Assembly (NCBI GenBank): GCA_030278955.1
Contig: JAOANR010000003.1
Span: 20,917,050-20,981,049 of the forward strand
Reading direction: 5' to 3'
Origin: Hygrophila difformis
Taxonomy: Eukaryota > Streptophyta > Magnoliopsida > Lamiales > Acanthaceae
Length of the DNA stretch: 64,000 bases
Part shown: piece by piece, positions 33,026-49,647 of the stretch
Layout of the letters: every line of letters begins with the position of its first letter
Position numbering within the stretch: position 1 is the first letter of the stretch
The notes under the pieces: model-generated
What the model saw: the letters and a program-made list of their open reading frames with translations, nothing else
Told to the model about the DNA's origin: nothing
The model's database searches: none
Position numbers and translations under genes: made by a program

Positions 33026-35226
33026 ATGGCAGAACAGATAAAACCATCCGCACCAGAAGCTCCTTTTGATTTTGAGCTGTATGAAGGAGATCCTGATCAG
33101 TTAAGAACTGTTGATGCTACACCTGCTCTGCCAAATTCATATATAGATCCAGCATCATTGAAACTCAAATACAGGATTGGCCATGGGCTCTTTGGTGATG
33201 TTTGGGTAGCAACACACCATCAGTCTGCCTCAGACTTTGATGAGTATCATGAAGTTGCAGTCAAGGTGCTACATCCAATAAAGGATGATTACATAACTGA
33301 ATTTCTTCGTAAGTTTGAAGAATTATGGATAAAGTCGAAGTCCCAACAATTGCAAGGTGTTTGTTGGTTGCATGGCATCTCAGTTATATCTGGCCAGGTT
33401 AGTCTTTTCTGCTATGTGGCAGTTAAAGATGTTAGTTTTATTTTTCAAAACAAAGACATTACGTTGTTATATTGTCTTTTTGACAGATCTCCATAGCTAT
33501 GAAATATTATGAGGGTTCAATAGGTGATCGAATGGGGCGACTGAAAGGAGGAAAGCTTCAACTAGTGGATGTTCTGAGGTATTGGCCATTGTACTGTTAT
33601 TACTATGATTTAACTCTTCTGTGTGTAAGGCAAAAGTTCCAAGATGGCACCTACTAATGAAGCCAAAATGATGACACTTTCAGGTTTGGCATTGAGTTAG
33701 CCCAAGGAATTCAACAGCTCCACCAAATAGGTCTTCTGATACTGAACCTCAAGCCAACTAACTTCCTTCTTGATGATAATGACCATGTCATCCTTGGAGA
33801 CTTTGGGATTCCATACCTGCTTCTTGGAATTCCCTGGCACGATCCGTGTTTGGCAATTAGTAGTGGAACTCCCAACTACATAGCACCTGAACAATGGCAA
33901 CCTGGAGTAAGAGGTCCAGTATCCTTTGAAACGGATTCGTGGGGTTTTGGTTGCTCCATGATTGAATTGCTGACTGGGACCCCACCCTGGTTTGGGAGAT
34001 CTGCTGATGAGATACATACCACAGTTGTAGTACGTAAAGAAAAGCCAAATGTTCCCAGTGGTCTTCCCCCTGCTGTAGAAGATGTTCTCAAAGGCTGTTT
34101 TGAGTATGATTTTCGCAATCGACCACTAATGTCAGACATTTTACAAGCATTTGAAAGGTTCTTCCTCTCTCCCTAGAGCTACTCTTGTTTGTGCTGACAA
34201 TATATTCCTTTTAAATGACTGTATAACATAATTTGAAATCTCATTTGCCATTCTCAAACAAAATCCTGGACTTACAGCTCACAGAAGGCTCTTCACGGTG
34301 ATGGATCATGGAGTGGTCAGGAGAGTAATCTGTATGCCGAGAAATCACACTTTGGTAGCTATAGCAAATGGTTCCTCTTGAAAGAGCATCTTCAGGTTGG
34401 TGATTCAGTTCGACCAAGAAAGGTTCTGAACTCCAAACCTCAATCTGTTGATGAAACCGAAGGATTTGTCACAGGACTAGAGAAGGATAGTGATCGAGAA
34501 GGTTTTGCACTGGTGCAAATCCCAGGTGTGCACAATCAGCTAAAAGTTAACATTTCAGCACTACAAAGGGTTACCTCTGGTTTTGGTTCGGGTGATTGGG
34601 TTCGCTTGATTAAAGATAATCAGAAGCATTCGACTCTGGGGATCATACATTCTGTGCAGGGTGATGGAAGTGTTGCTGTTGGTTTTTTGGGCCTGGAAAC
34701 TCTTTGGAGGGGTCAATCCTCTGAGCTCAAAATGGTCGAACCATTTTTGGTTGGTCAATTTGTGAGATTGAAGGCTAATATCACAACCCCCCAATTTGAG
34801 TGGCCCCATAAAAGGAGAGGCTCTTGGGCCAGTGGAAAGATTTCACATATTCTTCCGAATGGGTGCCTTGAAGTTTCATTCCCAGGAAGGTTTGTTCTCG
34901 GGGATGAACCCACTTGTTTCTTGGTTAATCCCGAGGAAGTGGAAGGTGTGTCTTTTGATACATGCCCTGGTGTTGTCGAGAAGTATGACCACCTAGAGGA
35001 TTTTCACTGGGCAGTGCGACCTGTAGTAATTGCTCTCGGTATATTTGCAGCCACAAAGCTTGGCATGTTTGTTGGAAGGAACATTGGTTCCAGGCGACGA
35101 AAGAGTAAAAAGCAGAATGATGAAACCAAGCAAGATGGCCAAAACAGTGGAAATTCAGCCTGGCTTCCTCCTACTGTTGCAAATATCCTCTTTAAAGAAG
35201 GCCCACCAATCTCGAATTCTCTGTGA
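33026..35226 (+). CDS. KOC1: KOC1-like outer-envelope protein kinase, 4 coding exons, 628 aa
   Basis: Coding exons 33026-33397, 33487-33578, 33684-34157 and 34278-35226 join in frame with GT-AG introns. Residues about 45-310 form a protein kinase domain: Gly-rich loop GHGLFGDVW, Lys80 in AVKVL, DFG at 194-196, APEQW, and DSWGFGC. The catalytic loop is atypical: the HRD position reads ILN (Asn176 in place of the catalytic Asp), followed by LKPTN. Residues about 330-545 contain repeated VGDSVRPR/GSGDWVRL-type modules like those of KEG. Near the C-terminus is one hydrophobic segment (about 561-580) followed by RRRKSKK, fitting an anchor in the chloroplast outer envelope with the kinase in the cytosol. 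From family knowledge, Arabidopsis KOC1 (At4g32250 from memory) supports preprotein import. The start is the ATG 12 nt after a TCTCCCAG acceptor that ends a 1.3-kb 5' UTR intron starting near 31705. Confidence 0.85.
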
Positions 35227-35810
35227 CTGTTGCTGTGCAACTGGTTCGTATATTCTCACAAGTTCTGTCAACATCAATATTTTAAGCGTCAGACATGTGG
35301 TGATGAGCGCCAGTATCATATCATATCCTCTGACCATCGAAGCTGTACGCAATGAACTATGGTGGTGGGCGTCAAACATGCTGCAGCTACTTTACTGTAC
35401 TGTATATGTGTTTGTATTCCTGTCCAAGAATGTTTTATAGTTACTTATAATCCGGTTGCAATTAATCAGTCTGATTGTACAGTGTAAAATCTCATAACGT
35501 TTATCCTGATTAATTGATTGTTATTATTGGCTAGAGTTATCCTGTTGATTTTATTTACCATCTGACTTCTTATGAGTTAGATCCTACTTATCTTGTGCAA
35601 GTTTGGAAGTCCCCACATGGTTGTTTGAATTGAAACCCATCGGGTTCTTGAATTTGTGGTGGTGATACATTAGTCATAAGTCGAGAAGTTTAATATTCTA
35701 GTGTTAGTGTTGTGAACATACTTTGCTTCATAGTTTCAGCCGATTCTGGCAATCCCCCAAGTGTCATGAAAGTATTTACCCCTGGCCTCTCAAACTCCCT
35801 CTATATAGCT

Positions 35811-35818
35811 TCTTCAGT
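35811..35818 (+). promoter_or_regulatory. TATA box of the INP1-like gene
   Basis: CTATATAG after a CTCCCT tract, 140 bp upstream of the ATG at 35958, at a distance fitting a short 5' UTR. Confidence 0.5.
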
Positions 35819-35957
35819 TACCAAGGGTCCATTTAATCCAAGAAGCAGTTTCTGTACGACTCCCTTCTTCCTTCCTTCACAACATACATCACCATTCTCT
35901 CCACAAAACAACACATTGATCGGAAAACAGATAAGCCATCACAGAAGATCTAAGAAA

Positions 35958-37340
35958 ATGAGGAGAGATGCATCTCAGTCACTACTGTAAACATTCAAAT
36001 TTTAATTTATCCCCCAAGATTTCTTATGCATTTATTTATAGTGCTTCTGATTGGTTCAAGAATTTGTAGTGTTTATTCCTGAACAAGACAGTTGACATGG
36101 CATTTGCATTGCAGGAGACATTTTCTTGAACCCAACGATGAAGAAGAGGTAGAAGGAGAGGGAGGGGTTCCTCTCAGAATCAATAGCAAAGTGTTCCAGG
36201 ATTTCGACTCCACGCCCAAACTAACCTGCATGGCTCTCCCCAGAAGAGGACCCACGAATCGAAGTAAAGAATCCCATCTCTTTCTCGCATTTATGATGAG
36301 TCTATTCAATTTGATGTTCTTCTAAGTGATTCTTGGGCTGCAGAGGAACCATCATCAATGGTGGTGTGGATTCAAGAGGGAGTTGGATCTCTTTCTTCAT
36401 ATATATGTTCTTTAATCTTAGCGCTTTGATTGATTAATTTTAATTGTTTAAACATCCATTCAACCGTGATTGCCTTATATGTATAGGTTTATCCGGTGAA
36501 AAATATGGTTCATGGAAGCAAGAGCAGAAGGCAGGAGCAGCAAGGCTCAAGAAACAGTTGAAATCAAGATGGGCCATTCAGAAGCTGATCAATGATCAGC
36601 TGTCCCAATTCCAGGCCCATTACAACCGATCAATGGCTCCGAAAACAATGGCAGACTTGGCCCAATTGCTAATGCCCACGTGGATTCCCTCGCACGAACT
36701 AGCAGCTGTGTCTTGGCTCGGAGACTGGCGGCCATCCACCATGCTCGAGCTCCTCCGATCATTGTCCCACCTTTTATGGGACCGCGTGGGAGCCGAGCAC
36801 GCCTTGTCCCATCTAATCAACGAAGTACGAATTGAAGAAGCCGTCATTGATGCAGAGATGATCGAGATTCAATCCAATTGCATTCTCCATCTCCCCTTTG
36901 GCCACGTGAAAGGCGATGCAATCGGGCCTCCTTTAGCCCAAGTCATGTTCGAGTTCAAGAAGATCCACCGAGTCATTGTTAAAGCTCAAAACCTTAGGTC
37001 TAATTTCCCTTCCTACTATTCTTTATACAAAGCATGATCCACATCATTCTTGGCAAAGGTTCTATAAACGGGACCGATACTGAATGGTGTGGATCATCCA
37101 TGAAGTTGCTAACGACTTGTCTTGACGATTGCATCCGATTTTTGTTATAGGATGAAGACACTGGAAAGGGCAGTGAAGAAGGTGTTGAGCCAGACAGATG
37201 CAGCAGAGTTCCTTGTAGCATTTGTGGGAATTCAGGATGTTATCCATGAGTTCTCTACCAAGTATAAATCGGGCAATGGTCCGGTCTGCATTAAGGTCCC
37301 GGGAGTCCCTATTCTAGGCAACTTGGAGCATTGTCCATAG
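35958..37340 (+). CDS. INP1: DOG1-domain protein, INAPERTURATE POLLEN1-like, 4 exons, 292 aa
   Basis: Exons 35958-35986, 36115-36263, 36487-36997 and 37151-37340 join in frame; the first coding exon is only 29 nt. Residues 11-60 are acidic and variable. Exon 3 carries the conserved body: an HYNRSMAPKTMADLAQLLMP stretch, WIPSHELAAVSWLGDWRPS, and HLINEVRIEEAVIDAEMIEI. Exon 4 carries VLSQTDAAEFLVAF.GIQD. This is the DOG1-type domain. The AxSWLGDWRPS and TDAAEF motifs fit the INP1 branch as I remember it. INP1 marks the sites of pollen apertures in Arabidopsis. The alternative is another DOG1/TGA-related family member, because I cannot run an alignment. No membrane segment or signal peptide is seen. 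Confidence 0.7.
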
Positions 37341-37660
37341 TCTTATAGGAGTACCATACTTTCTAAGATCTTGATGAAAATGAAAGGAATGTACTCTTTT
37401 TTACTTGTTCCTTCTAAGTTGTAATGAAAATGTGTTGTTTTTACTTGTAATGAAGGATATGTCAGAGAAATTCTACACTAGTCATTCTTTGCTCTGAATT
37501 TGTTCCTTTGATGGATAGTAATTACTTTCATGAATATCCGCATTATTGGCACCAAAGCATTCTGGTGCAAACTTTGATTTTACACCAGAACGTATGTTTT
37601 CATTACTTGTAATGTTGTTTTCATGAATATAGTCATCCAAAGAACTCGTTCGCGAAGAAA
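37341..37660. other. 3' flank of the INP1-like gene
   Basis: AT-rich 3' UTR and spacer with AATGAAAATG repeats. No other feature. Confidence 0.5.
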
Positions 37661-37911
37661 TACTTCCTCCGTTCTTATTTAATTACTCTATTTGCATAAT
37701 AGTAATTATTCATTGAGTAATTTTGATTAATTTTTTTAACATAATTCTATAAGATTAAACGTAATCAAGTGAGATCATGTCAGATTGTTAGAATATCAAT
37801 TTTTTTATAATTTTTATTACAATATGAGTTATTATTAATTAAAAATGTTTATTGGATTGAATTAAATGAAATACAGTAGTGATACAGGTATTAAGGAGTC
37901 GGAGATAAGTA
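37661..37911. repeat. Stowaway-like MITE
   Basis: Begins TACTTCCTCCGTTCTTATTT and ends near GGAGTCGGAGATAAGTA; the inner segment TAATCAAGTGAGATCATGTC matches the other copies. Its right end abuts the hAT-like element that follows. Confidence 0.65.
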
Positions 37912-37919
37912 TGTTATCA

Positions 37920-38634
37920 TAGGGGTGTGCATCGGTCGGTTCGGTTAACCGAACTGAATCAAAATCCAAAACCGAATTAAAAATCGACTTTTTTTTTTCT
38001 AAAAACCAAAACCGAACCAAAATTACTGAAAACCGAAATAACCGAACCGAAATATTTCGGATATTTCGGTTCGGTTATACTGGTTAACCGAACCGAACTG
38101 AATTGTTTTTCTAAAAAATAAAATATTTTTGATCAAAACATCTCTATTACCATTTTCAAACCTGTAAATTCGCCCTGTCAAACAAAAACATCATATCTAC
38201 ATATAACTATGAATGCATAATACTAAACCATTCAAAATTGCATTGTCCAAATTACACACAAATGAAATGACAAAATAAAGAAACAGTCACCGAATAGTTC
38301 AAATACGGAACAATATAGAAGTCTCAAAATTCTCAACAGTAGTTCTCACTTCTCATCCACACAAATAGTCACCAAATAGGGATATTATTTTATGTTTATT
38401 ATATAATGTTATAATGTATTTTACATTTTTTAAAAATATTTTATTCAAATTTCGATTCAGTTCGGTTCGGTTAACCGAATTGTAGATTTTTAAAAACCAA
38501 AAATCGAACCGAAAACCGAAATTTTGAATTTTCAAAACCAAAAACCAAATCGAATTCCAAAAACCGAACCAAATTGCAAAATTCGGTTCGGTTCAATCGG
38601 TTTATTCGGTTTCGATCGAAATTTGCACACCCTA
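37920..38634. mobile_element. hAT-like non-autonomous element rich in TTCGGTT repeats (715 bp)
   Basis: The 8-bp duplication TGTTATCA lies at 37912-37919 and 38635-38642. Ends are TAGGGGTGTGCA and TGCACACCCTA, an inverted repeat of about 11 bp. Both flanking regions consist of many copies of TTCGGTTCGGTTAACCG and AACCGAACCGAA in opposite orientation, giving large foldback potential. No coding frame is present. The ends and duplication length fit the hAT superfamily. Confidence 0.8.
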
Positions 38635-38794
38635 TGTTATCACACCGAAAAAAAGATATGCTATTTCCGAATGCAATTAACGAAAATTTTCTTATTTGTT
38701 TTTAAAATAATAATGATTTGAAAAGAAAAAAGAAAAGAAATGAATCGCCCGCGTCTATTTTAGGAAACTCCAATGGCATCATCGCCCCAAGAAT

Positions 38795-38803
38795 CTATAA
38801 ATA
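38795..38803 (+). promoter_or_regulatory. TATA box of the CUE-domain gene
   Basis: CTATAAATA lies about 270 bp upstream of ATG 39071. The intervening sequence is C/T-rich at first, as in plant 5' leaders. The short ORF over this box (38773-38985) is rejected as coding. Confidence 0.65.
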
Positions 38804-39070
38804 GCCTTGCCCATCTGCAACTCCCCCTTCCCATATCGAACCAATTACCAAAATCCTTCTCCGCAAGAAAAGCAATCGGTGTATTTTCATTATCTTTATT
38901 AGGTTGTGGAGATTGGGATCTGGAATTTCCCCTTCAAAACTCTTGTTCTGTTTCCCTTTTTCTAATTATTTTGAATTTGAATTAGGAGTTAACGGATAAT
39001 CCCAGGTGTATATATTGGTTCTTCGCCAAATCGATTAATTCGTTTATTTATTAATTTATATTCAATAAAA

Positions 39071-41486
39071 ATGTCTGCGATTATGTGCGGCAAGAGGTCT
39101 TTCATCGAGGAAATAGACCCAGCCGCGTTATCGCCGGCATATGTTTCACCACCGGCCTTGAAGAGGTTCCGGCGCGCTTCATCGACGTCGCCGGTCCGAT
39201 TTACCTACTCGCCGCCCGCTCAATCGAGTCCTATTGATCAGCTCAGGGCTTTGTTTCCCGATATGGATGTTCAGGTGGATGATTCCCCTGTTCAATTTTT
39301 ACTTTTTAAAAGCAGGGTTCTGTAGTATGTGATTGGTTTTACGTTTTGGGGTTCTTTTAGCACTAGGGTTTTGGCTTTTTTATTCGATAAGGTCTTTTCT
39401 TCCTTTTCGCTTTTAACGAAATTATGTGTGGGGAAATTGTTGTAATTTGTATTGGTTGACGCAATTTTATTGTTAAATGGGAGCCTTTCTTGGTATCTGA
39501 GTTTCTTCTTACATTCTTTTCCTTAACATTCCTGTGTTCTAAATGCCTGAGTGTTCCTTTGCTGGCCATTTGGCTTATCCAAAAAAAAAATGCCTGAGTG
39601 TTAAGTTGTTTTAGATTTTGCATTTACGTTGAAATGTCTGTCTGGATAGTGGTGCACATTTTCATCTTTATAACTACTGGTAACTTGTAAGTGTGGGCAA
39701 AGGAATGTTTGTTTATATTCTTGGCCCTCTCCAGACTACTACTACTTGTTTATCCTCTTTAGATTTGAATGTTATTTAGACTACATATTTCTATTATAGA
39801 TTTTAAACATTGTAACTTGATTGAATTAGATGCAATGTTATTCTATTTTCCTTTTGAACTCTATTGATGAGATATTTCTTGTTTTGCAAAAAAAATCAGC
39901 TTCTGGCAAAAGCTTTGGAAGAGTCTGGCCACAACTTGGATTTGGCTGTTCAGAGCATCCACAAACTTAATATTGGATATTCTGATGGCAACACAGTCTC
40001 GACTGAAGGAAATATTACTGAGGAACAAGGTATGTGTTTAATTAATGCAAACAAAGATTGTTCTGTTTTGCGTACTACTTTATCTTGAAGACTTTGCACT
40101 GCATGACATTGTTTTGGGTATTCTTATTCTTTACTAATGGTTCAACTACGACTAAAAGCATTGGTTATTTTGGTCTTGTATCATATCTTTGCATTTACAT
40201 ATGGTTATTGTTATACCATTCCAAAATTTGCACCGTATCTTTGCATTTGATGTCCAGTCATGTATCATTGAAATAAATACCGTTTACATTAACGCAAGCT
40301 TGCATCAGATGTCCCAAACATTGGTTTTTTTTAGTCACAAGTGGTATGCAAGTATACAACTATACAATGAACCTGCCTAACTTGCAGGTGCTGTGCCTCC
40401 TAGTGGGAATGTTGTTCCCTTGCAAGAGCATCAGGGCCATAACAAGTTGCCTGAAGATGGCCTGGAATGGGTGAACTTATTTGTGACAGAGATGGCCAGT
40501 GCCACTAGTGTAGATGATGCAAGATGCCGTGCTGCGCAATTATTGGAGAGTTTGGAGAAGACCATAAGTTCTCATGCTAGTGCTGAGGCAGTTCAAAATA
40601 TGCAAAAGGTTAGGACCAATCTCTGTTTTCTACACTTTTTTTTGTACATATACACACAAATTCGATCCGGAAACTTCAGATTAATAAGATATATGGGGAT
40701 GAGGACTTGACCCAATGTATGAGTCCCGACTTCCTTCCAACCTTCAAGTTGAGGGTTCGATTCCCATCCGGGCCTCTATCCCTCTCATTTGTCCCTTTAT
40801 AATTTGTGTGGCATGGGCTTCCACCACTCATTTACTAGTCTATATATAGGTTGTTTGCCTGTTTAGCGAAAAAAAAATTATTAATAATAATATATCTACT
40901 TAGTTTGAAAGGGAATGTATGGTTGCTATCAATTAAATAGAACATCGTTAGTTTGTCAATGCTTTTGCACTCCTGGTCAGATCTATCTTGTTTCCACACT
41001 GAAGAATCAAGCGCCATCTTAATTTGAGATGTGTATCTTTTGTTATAGGAGAATGTGGCGCTGAAAGAACAAATTGAAGCATTTCTTCGGGAAAATTCCA
41101 TTCTGAAACGTGCTGTTGCCATCCAGCATGAACGACAAAAGGAGTATGATGAGAAGATCAATGAGGTCCCACAACTGAAGCAGCTTTTGGCTCAGTATCA
41201 GGAGCAGATAAGAACCCTTGAGGTTAGTCCACCAATTTCATCTCATTTCAGACACTGACAATTGCAAATATGAAACTTGGGGTACTTTGGAAATCATAAA
41301 ATACATAAATTGCACATTTGCAAATATGAAACTTGGGGTACAACTGTTTGTGTGGATATATTTTTGTTAAAACTGATGATTGAATTGTTGTTGCCGCAGT
41401 TGAACAACTATGCCTTGACACAGAATTTACGCTATGCCCAACAGGGCAATTTGATTAATGGGCGCTTCAATCCAGATGTATTCTAG
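39071..41486 (+). CDS. CUE-domain protein (ubiquitin-binding), 5 exons, 271 aa
   Basis: Exons 39071-39274, 39900-40029, 40388-40608, 41049-41222 and 41400-41486 join in frame with GT-AG introns. Residues 1-52 are Ser/Pro-rich with a basic patch (KRFRRASS). Residues about 53-93 form a CUE domain: SSPIDQLRALFPDMD, then LLAKALEESGHNLDLAVQSI. The rest is a linker with WVNLFVTEM and a coiled coil encoded by exon 4 (ENVALKEQIEAFLRENSILK). CUE domains bind ubiquitin. This plant family is close to Arabidopsis At5g32440 and At1g80040 from memory, and its cellular role is not established. Length fits the family. Introns 1 and 3 carry SINE copies. Confidence 0.85.
39541..39602 (+). repeat. 5'-truncated SINE remnant with 15-bp target duplication
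   Basis: AAATGCCTGAGTGTT occurs at 39541-39555 and 39588-39602. The 32 bp between them end in TTGGCTTATCC plus an A-run, like the 3' end of the full SINE at 10714 (AATGGCTCATC plus A). This is an insertion of only the last part of the element, in intron 1 of the CUE-domain gene. Confidence 0.75.
40696..40877 (+). repeat. tRNA-derived SINE in intron 3 of the CUE-domain gene
   Basis: A degenerate box A (GGACTTGACCCAATG) is followed by box B GGTTCGATTCC, the TTCCACCACTCATTT body and an A-tail ending at 40877. Flanks TTAATAAGATATAT and TTAATAATAATATAT look like an eroded target duplication. Confidence 0.8.
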
Positions 41487-41838
41487 TAGAAATGTAAAAA
41501 CTCTGTTAATCTTATGCGCCGAGCCTCCTGGAGGGACTGCTGATGATGAATTGGTGATAAATATTTTCTTATATGTATGGTAAAGTGTCCCATATCCAAA
41601 ATTACACAGTATATTGGAAGAACTTTGCAGATGGAATACATATTTTTATCGTTATTTATCATTCATTATGTAAGCTTTAAACTGCTGTGAATAGGATCTG
41701 GCATAGGTGCCATTTACTTATTCAGGGACCAGGGTTATGTATGTCAAAATTTGATATCATCGACACCCAAGAAATTGATGTTTGTTAGTGTGCTTTGCTT
41801 AGACTCGTTCATGATTATATACTTTCTTTCGTTTGAAC
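41487..41838. other. 3' UTR and spacer after the CUE-domain gene
   Basis: AT-rich. No other gene or repeat recognised. Confidence 0.5.
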
Positions 41839-42296
41839 CAAGGTTGTTAAGATCGGGATCTTCTATGGGATCGTTTTTTTCTTTGCAAGATCGAGATCGT
41901 AGGATCGAATCGGGATCCTAAAATCTTATAAAATTGCAATAATGGATAAACTCAATAATGCATACTAACAAGTAAAAGCTTTGTTTCGTGTGTTTATGAA
42001 TCTTGCAAATTAATTAATACAATGCAGTACAAATACATCACAATCAAACATAAAATATTTCCACTTACATACATATTATATGTTTTTTTACACATCATTC
42101 ATAATGAATAAAAACTTTTAAGTTTAAAATTAAAGGAAAAGAGTTACTTTGCTCCCAAATCAGAGTTACCATAAGATCGTAACATTCTACTATCAGGATC
42201 GGGATCTTACTTATTTTAAGATCCTACAAGGATCATGATCGTTTTAGAGATCTGTGATCGAAAAATCGTAAGTTCCTAAGATCAGGAACAACTATG
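41839..42296. mobile_element. hAT-type MITE, GATC-rich family, copy 2 (458 bp)
   Basis: Same family as 32236-32770: ends CAAGGTTGTTAAGATC and GGAACAACTATG, with the exact 8-bp duplication GTTTGAAC at 41831-41838 and 42297-42304. About 75 bp of the first copy, before the CATAAGATCGTAAC segment, is absent here. The rest aligns throughout, including the AAATTGCAATAATGGATAAA and AATCAAACATAAAATATTTC segments. Confidence 0.9.
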
Positions 42297-42590
42297 GTTT
42301 GAACTAATTTTATTTTTGATTGAATATCTTCCTTTTTATTTAGATGGATTTTCAATCTGTTTTTTCTCTCAGTACCCAAAAGAAAAGGAATATAAGATTT
42401 TACAGAAATTTTCAATCAATAGAAGCTCAGATGATAAATTAGAATTATTAGGAAAAAACCTATAAGACCTAAAAAAATAAAGTTAATTATACTACATAAT
42501 TAGAATTAAGATTTCTTGGTTACAAAATAAGATCGGTCTAGAAATATTAATCACAATAAAAATTTAAAAGCGGTACTTAATAAAATTAAT

Positions 42591-42750
42591 ATTTTTTTTT
42601 ATAAACATTAACACTCATGTGTCGACAATGGTGTATGGAAGTTCAAGTTACACGAATTATAAATGAGGGTAAAGGAGAGGGATAGGGATGGGTAAGAATC
42701 GAATCCTCAATAATAAAGTTGGAAGGTAGGGGACATGACCACTAGGCTAA
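42591..42750 (-). repeat. tRNA-derived SINE, minus orientation
   Basis: T-tract at 42591-42600. On the minus strand a box-B-like GGATTCGATTC and box-A-like TTAGCCTAGTGG follow in tRNA order. It resembles the copies at 9610 and 63775 (CACCCATGTGTCG-type 3' end). Confidence 0.7.
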
Positions 42751-43011
42751 GTCCATATTCCATAAATTAGTGTTAATAAGTGTAAAGGGAAAAAATATAA
42801 CAAAAATATATAAATAATTTTCTTTTAACCTTTAGTAGTGACAGTCAAAATGTACAAAATATTACTGGTACTTTCCAAAAAAAACCTTAGTAATGCAGTG
42901 GTATAGTTTTTTCTAATATTTTTTTAAGTGAATATCAGGATATCTCTGTGCTCATTGGATCCAAAACTAATCATTCGAGGATCAGGTAGATATTGAATAG
43001 TAAATGATATA

Positions 43012-43146
43012 TTTTTTTTGGATGAGCCATTGAAGGCCTGGGAAAGGGTGGTGAGAGCCATGCCACACAATTACAAAGAGAAATAAAAGAAAGGGATAGG
43101 CTGCCGGTGGGAATTCGAACCTCTCAACCTTCCGTTGGACAATCTG
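43012..43146 (-). repeat. 5'-truncated SINE, minus orientation
   Basis: T-tract at 43012-43019, then GATGAGCCATTGAAGGCCTGG, the reverse complement of the 3' end of the SINE at 10714. Box B is present as GAGGTTCGAATTCCC on the minus strand. The copy stops before box A. Confidence 0.8.
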
Positions 43147-43463
43147 AAATAAGAAAGGAATGGGTTTATTTTATTTTATTTTTATTTATTTTAATTAATC
43201 ATCTATCGTCATTCCAGGCCTCCAATAAGAGATGGGCTTGGGCCAGTTTATGCAGAGGCCCAGATATTATCATTGTTTTTTGACGCGCCGTATTGGTTGA
43301 CCCCAACGGAAGATACTTTCGTTGCACCCCGAGTAGCATTAGCATTAGGACATTTCCTAATACCTCCGTCGACCGGCGAAAGTTATCTACGCCAGAGGCG
43401 GACGCCAAACCCTAAATCCCCAATTTAATCAATTTCATCGAGAATTACCGATAATCCGCCACC

Positions 43464-49212
<5,749 letters not shown>

Positions 49213-49647
49213 ACAACACATTTTGTTTGATGCTTTTGTGTTGTGTTGGTTTGTGACGGGGAAGAGAAAACCCACAATAGCTCACGTATCTGATGCATGT
49301 TAATATACTGAGTTGAGGAAGTAACAGAAAAGATTCAGTTCAATAGACTGCACCCACAATTTGTGTACTTTAATTCTGTATTTTTTGGAATTGTTGGGGC
49401 CAAGATAAATTATTACTTATGAGAGTGCTTTTGTTTTTCCTTAATCCTTTTTATTATTTTTCATACACTATGGTATATATGGTAAATTGCTGAATGCGTA
49501 TTCTGAAAGGCGTAGAATGGCAGTTCTTGACATTGCAATACCATTTTATTTTAGGTTGTATCTGAGTATCTCTCATGTGGCAGAATTGATAGTATACACA
49601 ACCAAAAAAGAAAGTCTGCTACGACTGTCATTGATTTTAATCTAGGG
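49213..49647. other. convergent 3' ends of SRP54 and the PX-domain gene
   Basis: A 435-bp spacer between two stop codons that must hold both 3' UTRs. No other feature. Confidence 0.7.

Noticed and set aside
38773..38985. 70-codon ORF upstream of the CUE-domain gene
   Set aside because: It overlaps the TATA box (38795-38803), so it is promoter and 5' UTR.
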